Assembly (NCBI GenBank): GCA_005882315.1
Contig: VBAR01000001.1
Span: 2,243,736 to 2,307,735 of the forward strand
Length of the DNA stretch: 64,000 nucleotides
Source of the DNA: Bacteroidota bacterium
GTDB taxonomy: Bacteria; Bacteroidota; Bacteroidia; Chitinophagales; Chitinophagaceae
Reading direction: 5' to 3'
Shown: piece by piece, positions 44,209 to 52,428 of the stretch
Numbering within the stretch: position 1 is the stretch's first letter
Layout of the letters: every line of letters starts with the position of its first letter
Translations under genes and position numbers: made by a program
The notes under the pieces: generated by a model
What the model was told of the DNA's origin: nothing
The model's input: the letters and a program-made list of their open reading frames with translations, nothing else
The model's database searches: none

Positions 44209-44931
44209 TTATCCCATGTTATGAAACACCTTTTGCACATCCTCATCCTGCTCTAATTTTTCGATCAGCTTACTTACATCAGCAGCTTGTTCATCATTTA
44301 CAGGAACTGTAACAGTTGGTATCCATTCTAATTCTGCAGTGATAGGTATGATACCTTTATCTTCCAAAGCTTTTTGCATATTGCCAAAATCAGTAAAACC
44401 ACAACGAACTACTAAGATCGGTTCGCCATTTTCTCCTGTGCTATCACCCAATTCTTCCAAACCAAAATCGATCAGCTCGAGTTCCATATCATCTGCATTC
44501 AATCCTTCTGGTTTCAATTTAAACACACCCATTTTTTTAAATTGAAATGCAACAGAACCACTATTACCTAAAGTGCCTTCACCTTTATTAAATATAGCTT
44601 TTACATTGGCCACTGTTCTTACATGGTTATCAGTTGCTGTTTCCACCAGTAATGCCACGCCATGAGGTGCATAGCCTTCATATAAAATCTCATCATAGTT
44701 GACCAACTCTTTACCTTGTGCTCTTTTGATTGCAGCTTCCACACGGTCCTTTGGCATGCCGACACTTCTTGCATTTTGAAAGCAACGACGCAAAGCAGCA
44801 TTCGAATTAGGGTCGGGGCCACCAGCTTTTACAGCAATCACAATTTCTTTACCGATGCGGGTAAAATTTTTTGCCATCTTATCCCAGCGGGCAAACATGC
44901 TGGACTTGCGTACTTCAAATATTCTTCCCAT
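44209..44931 (-). CDS. YebC/PmpR family protein
   Basis: A 240-residue protein opening [21 protein letters not shown], with [31 protein letters not shown] and [18 protein letters not shown]. This family was long annotated as transcriptional regulators; some members act in translation at proline-rich motifs, so either role is possible. A TACATTTG box lies about 41 bases upstream. Confidence 0.92.
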   Translation of the reverse strand: MGRIFEVRKSSMFARWDKMAKNFTRIGKEIVIAVKAGGPDPNSNAALRRCFQNARSVGMPKDRVEAAIKRAQGKELVNYDEILYEGYAPHGVALLVETATDNHVRTVANVKAIFNKGEGTLGNSGSVAFQFKKMGVFKLKPEGLNADDMELELIDFGLEELGDSTGENGEPILVVRCGFTDFGNMQKALEDKGIIPITAELEWIPTVTVPVNDEQAADVSKLIEKLEQDEDVQKVFHNMG

Positions 44932-44971
44932 AAAATTCTTCCTGTTGTTTGGAACTGATTAATCAGGGCTG

Positions 44972-44979
44972 CAAATGTA
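44972..44979 (-). promoter_or_regulatory. -7 box (TACATTTG) of yebC-like gene
   Basis: TAnnTTTG match on the minus strand, about 40 bases before the ATG at 44931. Confidence 0.4.
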
Positions 44980-44999
44980 AGGCAATGCGGTAAAAAGAA

Positions 45000-45028
45000 A
45001 AACCGTCCTGGTTTTATCAGGACGGTTT
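45000..45028 (-). terminator. intrinsic terminator after APC permease
   Basis: Stem AAACCGTCCTG / CAGGACGGTTT with a 7-nt loop; read on the minus strand it is followed by TTTCTTTTTA. Confidence 0.8.
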
Positions 45029-45051
45029 GAGCAATAATTTATTTACCAGTA

Positions 45052-46704
45052 TTAACTTTCTGCTTCAGCTTTACTAAGCCGGATTGCATAAAGTACCAGA
45101 TGAACAACTGCAAAAGCGATAGAAATATAAAGCAGGGTTCTGTCTGTATCAAACCCAACAGTATACTGATGCAGGAGACCTACTACAACCAGCAAAATAC
45201 TCAGGCATATACCTGTATAGCGGGCTATTTTCATGCCTTTTCTATTTGTAGTTCCATTACCAAGATGGCTGTTCTTTGCGCCATATACCAAATAAATATC
45301 CAAGCCTATCAGCATCCAAACCAATAAACGGATCCATGTATCCATTGGCAGAAATACCATCATAAATAAGCAGGTAGCAATACCAAGTATAGGAACCAGG
45401 GGAACCATCGGTGTTCTAAATGCTCTTGGTAAGTCAGGCATTTTTTTGCGCATTACCCATACACCTATGCATACAAGAATGAAGGCGAACAGTGTTCCAA
45501 TGCTTGTCATTTCTCCGACAACCCTTGCAGGAACAAATGCAGCAAATGCACTTACAAAAAGCATAAACAATAAATTGTTTTTTGCAGGTGTTTGCGTCTT
45601 AGGATTAACTGCTGAAAATATTTTAGGAATCAAACCATCTTTACTCATACTAAAGAAGACACGGCTTTGTCCCATTAACATAACAAGGATAACCGAAGCA
45701 TAGCCAAAAAGAATGGCAACAACAATGGCACGGTTCAACCAGGGGTAATCAGGTTTTGCTACTCCGGATGCATCAACCGTTCCCATATGATCAATTGCTA
45801 CTGCTACAGGAGCAATACCATCTTTGCCTGCAAAAGTTGTATAATTTGTAACACCTGTCATTACATGTGCAAATAATATATATAATACTGTACAAATAAG
45901 CAGCGAACCCAAAATACCTATTGGCATATCCTTTTTAGGATTTTTAGCTTCCTGTGCGGCTGTACTCACAGCATCGAAACCAATGTAGGCGAAAAACACG
46001 ATGGCTGCAGCCCTGATAATACCACTGAATCCGAAATCTCCAAATTTTCCTGTATTGTCAGGAATGTAGGGATTATAATTGTCATTATTAATATACTTCC
46101 AACCTAGTATAATGAAGATTAGCACTACCGCTATTTTTATTGCAACAATAATACTGTTTACAAAAGCACTCTCCCTTGTGCCTTTTATTAATAACAAACT
46201 CATCAGCACAATAATAAATACAGCAGGAAGATTGATAATACCACCGTCCCCTGGGCCAGCAGTTAATTCGGTAGGAAGTGCAATACCAAAGCCATCTAAA
46301 AACTTAACAAGGTACCGGCTCCAGCTTATCCCAACAGTTGCGGCACCTACTGCATATTCCAGTACAAGATCCCAACCAATAATCCAGGCCATAAATTCGC
46401 CCATGGTAGCATATGAGTAAGTATATGCGCTTCCTGCAACGGGAATCATCGATGCAAACTCTGCATAACATAAACCGGCAAAAAGACAACCTAAACCTGC
46501 TACTACAAATGAAATGGTGATGGCCGGACCAGCATGATTTGCTGCAGCCATACCAGTAATAGAAAATAAACCAGCACCGATAATAGCGCCTATTCCTAAT
46601 GCAATTAAACCCCTAGCACCTAATGTTTTTTTAAGCGTATGTGTTCCTGTTTCAGATGCTTCATTCATTAAAACATCCATTGGCTTTCTGACGAATAAAC
46701 TCAT
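45052..46704 (-). CDS. APC-superfamily amino acid permease
   Basis: A 550-residue inner-membrane transporter with about 14 hydrophobic segments (the APC core of 12 plus a C-terminal pair). The family start GLIALGIGAIIGAGLFSITG (TM1 break), the CYAEFASMIPVAGSAYTYSY segment in TM3 and GFDAVSTAAQEAKNPKKDMP are typical of CAT-type cationic amino acid permeases. Likely an amino acid/proton symporter. It is monocistronic, followed by its own terminator. Confidence 0.9.
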   Translation of the reverse strand: MSLFVRKPMDVLMNEASETGTHTLKKTLGARGLIALGIGAIIGAGLFSITGMAAANHAGPAITISFVVAGLGCLFAGLCYAEFASMIPVAGSAYTYSYATMGEFMAWIIGWDLVLEYAVGAATVGISWSRYLVKFLDGFGIALPTELTAGPGDGGIINLPAVFIIVLMSLLLIKGTRESAFVNSIIVAIKIAVVLIFIILGWKYINNDNYNPYIPDNTGKFGDFGFSGIIRAAAIVFFAYIGFDAVSTAAQEAKNPKKDMPIGILGSLLICTVLYILFAHVMTGVTNYTTFAGKDGIAPVAVAIDHMGTVDASGVAKPDYPWLNRAIVVAILFGYASVILVMLMGQSRVFFSMSKDGLIPKIFSAVNPKTQTPAKNNLLFMLFVSAFAAFVPARVVGEMTSIGTLFAFILVCIGVWVMRKKMPDLPRAFRTPMVPLVPILGIATCLFMMVFLPMDTWIRLLVWMLIGLDIYLVYGAKNSHLGNGTTNRKGMKIARYTGICLSILLVVVGLLHQYTVGFDTDRTLLYISIAFAVVHLVLYAIRLSKAEAES

Positions 46705-46854
46705 AAGTAGTTTGATTATAGTTTACAATAGCCGTAAAGTAATGAAATATTTCATTTGCAAACCCATTTCTTTTACACGGACGGAATTTTAGTCATTTAA
46801 AAGTTTTCAAGTCGGTTTTTTTCCCGATTTTCGGCCTTCTTTAAAATCAACTGA

Positions 46855-48141
46855 ATGAAAGGAAACAGGCTTACTTTTTTTATACTCCTTGCAATGGTAT
46901 TGGGGGTTGCAGTTGGTTATGTAGTACACGATCAAAGCTCGCCTGAGTTCATTAAAAAATTTGCAAACAACATTAAGCTCTTAACTACAATTTTCCTTCG
47001 ATTGGTGCAGATGATAATTGCCCCATTGGTATTTACAACATTAGTAGTAGGTATTGCAAAATTGGGCGATTTAAAAGCCGTAGGCAGGGTAGGTGGTAAA
47101 GCGATGCTCTGGTTTGTGAGTGCATCGCTTGTGAGCTTATTACTGGGGCTTGTATTAGTGAATTTTTTTCATCCTGGCACTGCTATCGATTTAAGTAATG
47201 CTGATAATGAAGGGGCAAAAGAGTTGCTGGGTAAAACACAGGAATTCTCTTTAGCAAAATTTGTAGAGCATGTTTTTCCAAAGAGTGTGTTTGAAGCAAT
47301 GGCAACTAACGAAATTCTTCAATTGGTTGTCTTCAGTATTTTCTTTGGAGTAGCTGCAACTGCGTTAGGCGATTATTCAAAGCCGGTGATCAAGGCATTG
47401 GATGTTGCTTCGCATATTATTTTAAAAATAGTTGGCTATGTAATGAACTTTGCACCCTTAGGTGTATTTGGCGCCATTGCAGCAATAATTGCCGTCAAAG
47501 GATTACAGATCTTTAATTTTTATGCGTTATATTTTTTATACTTCCTTATTGGCATTGCCTTATTATGGACAATATTATGGGGCGTAGGTTATTTAATTTT
47601 ACGGGACCGCATTCCGCATTTGTTTAAAAGAATTTCACAACCCCTGTTGATTGCATTTAGCACAACGAGCAGTGAAGCAGTTTTTCCAAAATTGACTGAA
47701 GAACTTGAACGCTTTGGCTGTAAAGACAAAATTGTTTCTTTCATTCTTCCGCTCGGTTATAGTTTCAATCTCGATGGCAGTATGATGTATATGACATTTG
47801 CCAGCATCACCATTGCACAGGCTTATGGTGTTCATCTTGACATCGGCACACAGATTACTATGCTCCTGGTATTAATGCTTACCAGTAAAGGAGTAGCTGG
47901 TGTGCCGAGGGCATCTTTAGTTGTTATCATTGCTACCTGTGCTATGTTTAAAATTCCACCAGAAGGCATTGCCCTTATTTTACCAATTGACCATTTCTGC
48001 GATATGTTCCGCACTGCCACTAACGTTGTCGGCAATAGTATTGCTACCAGTGTAGTAAGCAAATGGGAAGGGGAATTGGGGCCGGGTGACGGACACAGTC
48101 ATGGTCACGATCATTCACATCAACAAGGTCATCATCATTAA
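46855..48141 (+). CDS. dicarboxylate/amino acid:cation symporter (DAACS family)
   Basis: A 428-residue Glt/GltP-type transporter. It has eight helices plus two hairpins, the serine-rich HP1 motif STTSSEAVFPK, TM7 motif GYSFNLDGSMMYM (in place of NMDGT) and HP2/TM8 IDHFCDMFRTATNVVGNS. It imports glutamate, aspartate or C4-dicarboxylates with Na+ or H+. The last 18 residues are unusual: GDGHSHGHDHSHQQGHHH, a His-rich tail like those of metal-transport proteins. First gene of a four-gene plus-strand run (gaps 11, 3 and 21 bp). Confidence 0.92.
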   Translation: MKGNRLTFFILLAMVLGVAVGYVVHDQSSPEFIKKFANNIKLLTTIFLRLVQMIIAPLVFTTLVVGIAKLGDLKAVGRVGGKAMLWFVSASLVSLLLGLVLVNFFHPGTAIDLSNADNEGAKELLGKTQEFSLAKFVEHVFPKSVFEAMATNEILQLVVFSIFFGVAATALGDYSKPVIKALDVASHIILKIVGYVMNFAPLGVFGAIAAIIAVKGLQIFNFYALYFLYFLIGIALLWTILWGVGYLILRDRIPHLFKRISQPLLIAFSTTSSEAVFPKLTEELERFGCKDKIVSFILPLGYSFNLDGSMMYMTFASITIAQAYGVHLDIGTQITMLLVLMLTSKGVAGVPRASLVVIIATCAMFKIPPEGIALILPIDHFCDMFRTATNVVGNSIATSVVSKWEGELGPGDGHSHGHDHSHQQGHHH

Positions 48142-48152
48142 TAATTACACCT

Positions 48153-48836
48153 ATGGGTTTTTTAGAAAGATTTATTGAATGGATAATTGAAAACGGTGGC
48201 TTTTATGTTTTACTGCTCGTTGTTTTTGCCGAAACCGGTTTATTGGTTGGTTTTCTTTTTCCCGGTGACTCTTTATTATTTGCAGCTGGAATTTATTTAG
48301 ACAAACTTACCCGTGAATTTTATACGTTAGGTGAAACAGGAGATGTTGCAGTTTGGCAATGGATGACCCTTGTTATTATGGTTATGATTGCGTCTGTTTT
48401 GGGCAATATCGTTGGTTATTGGTTTGGCCAAAAAACAGGACCATTGTTGTATGAACGAAAGGACACCTGGCTCTTTAAGAAAAAACATTTAATAAAGGCT
48501 AAAGCATTTTATGAGAAATACGGTAAGCCCACCATTTTTGTTGCAAAATTTCTTCCTTTCATCCGCACGTTTGCACCGATAGTTGCAGGTATGGTAAAAA
48601 TGAGCAAGCCAATATTTATGTTCTATAATATTATTGGTAGTGTAGCTTGGGTGGGTTCGATGATGTTGGGTGGTTATTATCTGAACGGATGGTTTGAGAG
48701 AAAGTTTGGTATCAAATTGCAAGAACATATTGAAGCAATAACAATCGGAATAATCCTGATAACTACACTTCCGGTTTTATATAAAATATTTTTCCGTAAG
48801 AAAGACGAAGAAGAACCTACTCAAACTCTTTCATAA
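48153..48836 (+). CDS. DedA family membrane protein
   Basis: A 227-residue DedA/SNARE-associated protein. It has ETGLLVGFLFPGDSLLFAAG (re-entrant motif with the conserved Asp), GYWFGQKTGP, KYGKPTIFVAKFLPFIRTFAPIVAG (conserved Arg) and C-terminal helices. Members are linked to undecaprenyl-phosphate or phospholipid flipping and envelope homeostasis. It follows the symporter by 11 bp. Confidence 0.92.
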   Translation: MGFLERFIEWIIENGGFYVLLLVVFAETGLLVGFLFPGDSLLFAAGIYLDKLTREFYTLGETGDVAVWQWMTLVIMVMIASVLGNIVGYWFGQKTGPLLYERKDTWLFKKKHLIKAKAFYEKYGKPTIFVAKFLPFIRTFAPIVAGMVKMSKPIFMFYNIIGSVAWVGSMMLGGYYLNGWFERKFGIKLQEHIEAITIGIILITTLPVLYKIFFRKKDEEEPTQTLS

Positions 48837-48839
48837 ACT

Positions 48840-50078
48840 ATGCAAGCCAAAACCAGTTACGGTGTTCTTTCCATTCCTGTTATTGTAGCCGCCCTGGGTT
48901 ACTTCGTTGATATTTATGATCTGCTGTTGTTTGGTATCATTCGTATACCCAGTCTTCAATCATTTGGTTTGTCGGAAACAGAAGTACAAATAAGTGGAGA
49001 AAAGATTTTGCAATGGCAAATGTGGGGATTGCTTATCGGTGGAATTATTGCCGGCATCATTGGTGATAAAAAAGGAAGGTTGAGTGTATTATTTGGCTCT
49101 ATCATTTTGTATTCACTTGCCAATATTGCAAACGGCTTTGTTGAAACAGTGGATCAGTATAAAGGGATACGCTTTATTGCTGGCCTGGGATTGGCAGGTG
49201 AGTTAGGTGTCGGAATTACATTAGTATCAGAAATTATTTCCAAAGAGAAAAGAGGGATTGCCACATCAATGGTAGCGGGTATTGGTTTAACCGGGGCCGT
49301 CGTTGCATTCATTATGAAAGAAAATTTTCATTGGCGTACATGTTATTTTATTGGTGGCGGGCTGGGTTTATTATTATTACTATTGCGCATTTCGGTTTTT
49401 GAGTCAGGCATGTTTCACCAGGTAAAGAAACTGGATGTCTCAAGAGGAAATTTCTTTATGCTGTTTACAAACGCAGATAGGTTCAAAAGATATCTCTGTG
49501 GAATATTGATCGGGTTGCCAACATGGTTTGTAATTGGGGTATTGGTTACTTTCTCAAGTGAATTCGGCAAACGCTTCGGTATAAAAGAAAAGATCGACCC
49601 TGGTAAAGCTATCATGTATGCTTATGCAGCGATCTCTATCGGCGATATATTAATTGGTTTTGTAAGTCAGTGGTTCAAAAGCCGGAAAAAGGCATTATTT
49701 CTTTTCTATGGTATTACGGCTCTTTTCATGGTTTTATTTTTTACTACACAATGGAATGGCAGTGCGCAAAAAATGTACTGGTTATGTGCAGGGTTAGGAT
49801 TTGGAACCGGCTTCTGGGCGATTTTTGTAACGATGGGCGCCGAACAATTCGGTACAAACTTGCGTGCCACTGCTGCTACCACAATTCCCAATATGGTTCG
49901 TGGAATGCTGGCAGTTTTTATACTTCCTTTATTTCAGTGGTTGCGGGATATGGAAGGGGTTGGATATGTGAACGGAGGTATTTATGCTGCTGTCATCATT
50001 ATGGTGATCACAATTATTGCAGCTTTGTTTACAAAAGAAACCTTTAATAAGGACATGGACTTTCTCGAAAAGGATTAA
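48840..50078 (+). CDS. MFS transporter
   Basis: A 412-residue major facilitator with 12 hydrophobic segments and the loop 2-3 motif GDKKGRLSVLFGS. It has GFVETVDQYKGIRFIAGLGLAGELGVG in helices 4-5 of the type seen in sugar/metabolite porters. The N-terminus (YFVDIYDLLLFGI) resembles the Asp-containing helix 1 of metabolite:H+ symporters. The substrate is unknown. It begins 3 bp after the DedA stop. Confidence 0.88.
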   Translation: MQAKTSYGVLSIPVIVAALGYFVDIYDLLLFGIIRIPSLQSFGLSETEVQISGEKILQWQMWGLLIGGIIAGIIGDKKGRLSVLFGSIILYSLANIANGFVETVDQYKGIRFIAGLGLAGELGVGITLVSEIISKEKRGIATSMVAGIGLTGAVVAFIMKENFHWRTCYFIGGGLGLLLLLLRISVFESGMFHQVKKLDVSRGNFFMLFTNADRFKRYLCGILIGLPTWFVIGVLVTFSSEFGKRFGIKEKIDPGKAIMYAYAAISIGDILIGFVSQWFKSRKKALFLFYGITALFMVLFFTTQWNGSAQKMYWLCAGLGFGTGFWAIFVTMGAEQFGTNLRATAATTIPNMVRGMLAVFILPLFQWLRDMEGVGYVNGGIYAAVIIMVITIIAALFTKETFNKDMDFLEKD

Positions 50079-50099
50079 TAAGTTTGGTAAAATATTCCA

Positions 50100-51086
50100 G
50101 TGCCGAAATTTCTCATCATACGTTTTTCCTCGATCGGTGATATTGTTCTCACCACTCCCGTTATCCGTTGTTTGAAAAAACAGGTGCCGGATGCTGAAGT
50201 GCATTTTTTAGTAAAAGAGAAGTTCCTTTCAGTCGTTCAGCACAATCCCTATATCGATAAATTTCATGTGTTGGCGCATAGCTGGGAAACAACGATGGAA
50301 GAACTGAAAGCGGAAGAGTATGATTACATTATAGACCTGCACAATAATGTAAAGACACTGCGTGTAAAAAAACAACTTAAGAAAAAATCATTCTCTTTTT
50401 ACAAACTCAATATTGAAAAATATATCTACACAAGCATCAAGCTGAATGTGCTACCAAAAATTCATATTGTTGACAGGTATATGAAAACTGTCGAATCATT
50501 TGGAGTAAAGAATGATGGGAACGGGCTGGATTATTTTATCGGTGAACATGATGAAACAAAAAAAACGGATTTACCTGCATCACATTATGCTGGTTATATT
50601 GCCTGTGTGATCGGTGCTGCACATACAACAAAAAAATGGCCGGCTGAAAGATGGAAAGAGTTTGCTGAAAAAATAAATCACCCGATAATTTTATTAGGTG
50701 GCAAAGAAGACTATGCAGCAGGAGAGGAGATAGCTTCTGTCGATAAAGTGAAAGTATATAATGCTTGCGGTAAGTTCAGCATTAATGAAAGCGCAGACCT
50801 TGTAAAGAAATCAAAAATTGTAGTGACGCATGATACGGGCCTCATGCATATTGCCGCTGCTTATAAAAAACCAATTGTTTCTATCTGGGGTAATACGGTT
50901 CCATCGTTTGGTATGTCTCCCTATTACGGAGAAAAGAATATACCAAATGAAATAGTAGAGGTAAAAAAACTCTGGTGCCGGCCTTGCAGCAAGATCGGAT
51001 ACAATAAATGTCCGCTCGGGCATTTTAAATGCATGAGTAAAACCTCCGCCGAACATGTGCTGGCAGCTGTTAGAAGGCTGATGTAA
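50100..51086 (+). CDS. glycosyltransferase family 9 (heptosyltransferase-like)
   Basis: A 328-residue GT-B enzyme: start KFLIIRFSSIGDIVLTTPVIR, acceptor-side DLHNNVKTLR, the donor domain GAAHTTKKWPAERWKEFAEK, and the ADP-sugar motif THDTGLMHIAAAYKKPIVSIWG. GT9 enzymes add heptose or related sugars to the LPS core. Start codon GTG at 50100. Last gene of the plus-strand run begun at 46855. Confidence 0.9.
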   Translation: MPKFLIIRFSSIGDIVLTTPVIRCLKKQVPDAEVHFLVKEKFLSVVQHNPYIDKFHVLAHSWETTMEELKAEEYDYIIDLHNNVKTLRVKKQLKKKSFSFYKLNIEKYIYTSIKLNVLPKIHIVDRYMKTVESFGVKNDGNGLDYFIGEHDETKKTDLPASHYAGYIACVIGAAHTTKKWPAERWKEFAEKINHPIILLGGKEDYAAGEEIASVDKVKVYNACGKFSINESADLVKKSKIVVTHDTGLMHIAAAYKKPIVSIWGNTVPSFGMSPYYGEKNIPNEIVEVKKLWCRPCSKIGYNKCPLGHFKCMSKTSAEHVLAAVRRLM

Positions 51087-51099
51087 GTTCCTTTAAACT

Positions 51100-51210
51100 T
51101 TATTTACCCCAAGTGAGTAAAGTAGCAACAGCTACTGAAACGAAAATTAATCCAATGATTACTGCACCCTGCACATCGGGTTTGCTTAAATACATGTTGA
51201 TCTTTTTCAT
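51100..51210 (-). CDS. 36-residue single-pass membrane peptide
   Basis: A short minus-strand frame with ATG at 51210 and TAA at 51100: a basic N-terminus (MKKINMYLSKPDVQ) followed by a clean membrane helix (GAVIIGLIFVSVAVATLL) and TWGK. It is similar in size to small stress-type hydrophobic peptides. It lies between the GT9 gene (convergent) and the FecR-like fragment. No family recognised. Confidence 0.5.
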   Translation of the reverse strand: MKKINMYLSKPDVQGAVIIGLIFVSVAVATLLTWGK

Positions 51211-51413
51211 ACACCAATCGTTTTAAGTTAATAAAAATGGGATGCGGATCAAGAGGTGTACGGATAGCTAACTTGAAAACAGTGAGTACGGAGATGTTAA
51301 GACGTGAATAAGCTATATTAAAAATAGAAAGACATTTTAATTTATGCAAGCAATTTAAAAATTGAGCAAAAGAAGATTGACCTACAGTGACATACGATTT
51401 TCTGTTCCAACAT

Positions 51414-51656
51414 TTAAAATAGGGCAGTGAACTTTCTCCACCAGGGTTCAGGTTTGGGGAAGAAAAGAGGATAAGCCGTATAGGCCTGAATTTCCGCCAA
51501 TATTTCTTTTTCAATTACCAGCTTCTCTTCGATTGACAACTTATCTTTCTTATCATCAATGCAGGATAACCAGTTTTGGATCTGTTTTGTTTCAGCAGGC
51601 ATTGATTCGCCATTCAGGTAGCGATCTGTTTTTTTCTTTAATGTTTCAATAGTCAT
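51414..51656 (-). CDS. FecR-N-terminal-like 80-aa protein
   Basis: An 80-residue protein resembling the cytoplasmic N-terminal segment of FecR-type anti-sigma factors. It has a helical part with LNGESMPAETKQIQNWLSC (the region before the membrane span) and a final WWRKFTALF, but then stops with no membrane helix and no periplasmic domain. It sits 31 bp downstream of the sigma-like gene, the usual place of an anti-sigma gene. Homology is judged from the helix pattern and context only. A truncated anti-sigma is the likely reading. Confidence 0.5.
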   Translation of the reverse strand: MTIETLKKKTDRYLNGESMPAETKQIQNWLSCIDDKKDKLSIEEKLVIEKEILAEIQAYTAYPLFFPKPEPWWRKFTALF

Positions 51657-51687
51657 ACGATGAGTTTAAGGTATAGGTGATTGAAGG

Positions 51688-52200
51688 TTACCAGAGATGT
51701 GTTATTTTCTGAAATGCATAAAGCAGGTTTTTCAGAACAACGGTATCGAAGTAAGAATTTCGTTTTTTATTATTCTCATGATTTATTTTATGAATCATGG
51801 CTGTTTGAATATTTGTTCTTTCTTTAAAAACAGTTTTTACAGGTTGCCTTGCTTTCTGAAGCTGCATAACCCGAAAACCAGGTATTACCTCGTCTTTTAT
51901 TATAACTGTGTTTTTATCACTACCCAGGTTATTACTGATGCATTCAATTACTTTTCTTCTTACTTCTTTATAAAGATGAATTGAAACAGAAAAACCAACA
52001 GGCAGTGTATGACGGTTTTCCCATAATGAAACAAAGATTTCCCTTACAATGCGTTTGGCATCTTCGGGAGAATTAAGTTTATCAATACAATAATTGTAAA
52101 GTGAAATACAGTAACGATGATGAAGTTCTTCAAATGCTTCTGTGTCGTTTAAAAGAAGGTTATCAACGAGAGTTTCCTCGGGGGTAAAGTTCCTGCTCAT
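51688..52200 (-). CDS. ECF sigma-like protein without region 4
   Basis: A 170-residue protein whose first 100 residues match sigma-70 region 2 of ECF factors: DTEAFEELHHRYCISLYNYC and DAKRIVREIFVSLWENRHTLP. The region after about residue 105 (VIPGFRVMQLQKARQPVKTV) is basic and does not show the helix-turn-helix of region 4 found in DNA-binding sigma factors. It may be a degenerate or non-canonical sigma factor. It is paired with the FecR-like fragment downstream. Confidence 0.6.
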   Translation of the reverse strand: MSRNFTPEETLVDNLLLNDTEAFEELHHRYCISLYNYCIDKLNSPEDAKRIVREIFVSLWENRHTLPVGFSVSIHLYKEVRRKVIECISNNLGSDKNTVIIKDEVIPGFRVMQLQKARQPVKTVFKERTNIQTAMIHKINHENNKKRNSYFDTVVLKNLLYAFQKITHLW

Positions 52201-52428
52201 GGGTTAAGGTTTAAATTAACAATTGAGGATATCGGAAATTGTTAATCGCAGGAATTGGAGATAGAATCAGGATGTAAGTTAGAAAGAAAACTGAAGCTTC
52301 AAAATAACTATATCAACATTCAGACAAAGGAAAAACACGATATGCTGCAAACCGTTGAAAATTAAGAGGATTATTTTTACGTTAACGGCGAGATCATGGG
52401 TTTTTAGTAAGGAAGTCAAACGAACCTG
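52201..52428. other. 228-bp intergenic region
   Basis: A/T-rich, between the sigma-like gene and the ABC-F gene. No gene, RNA or promoter box was recognised, apart from a short AACAATT...AATTGTT hairpin near 52220. Confidence 0.4.
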
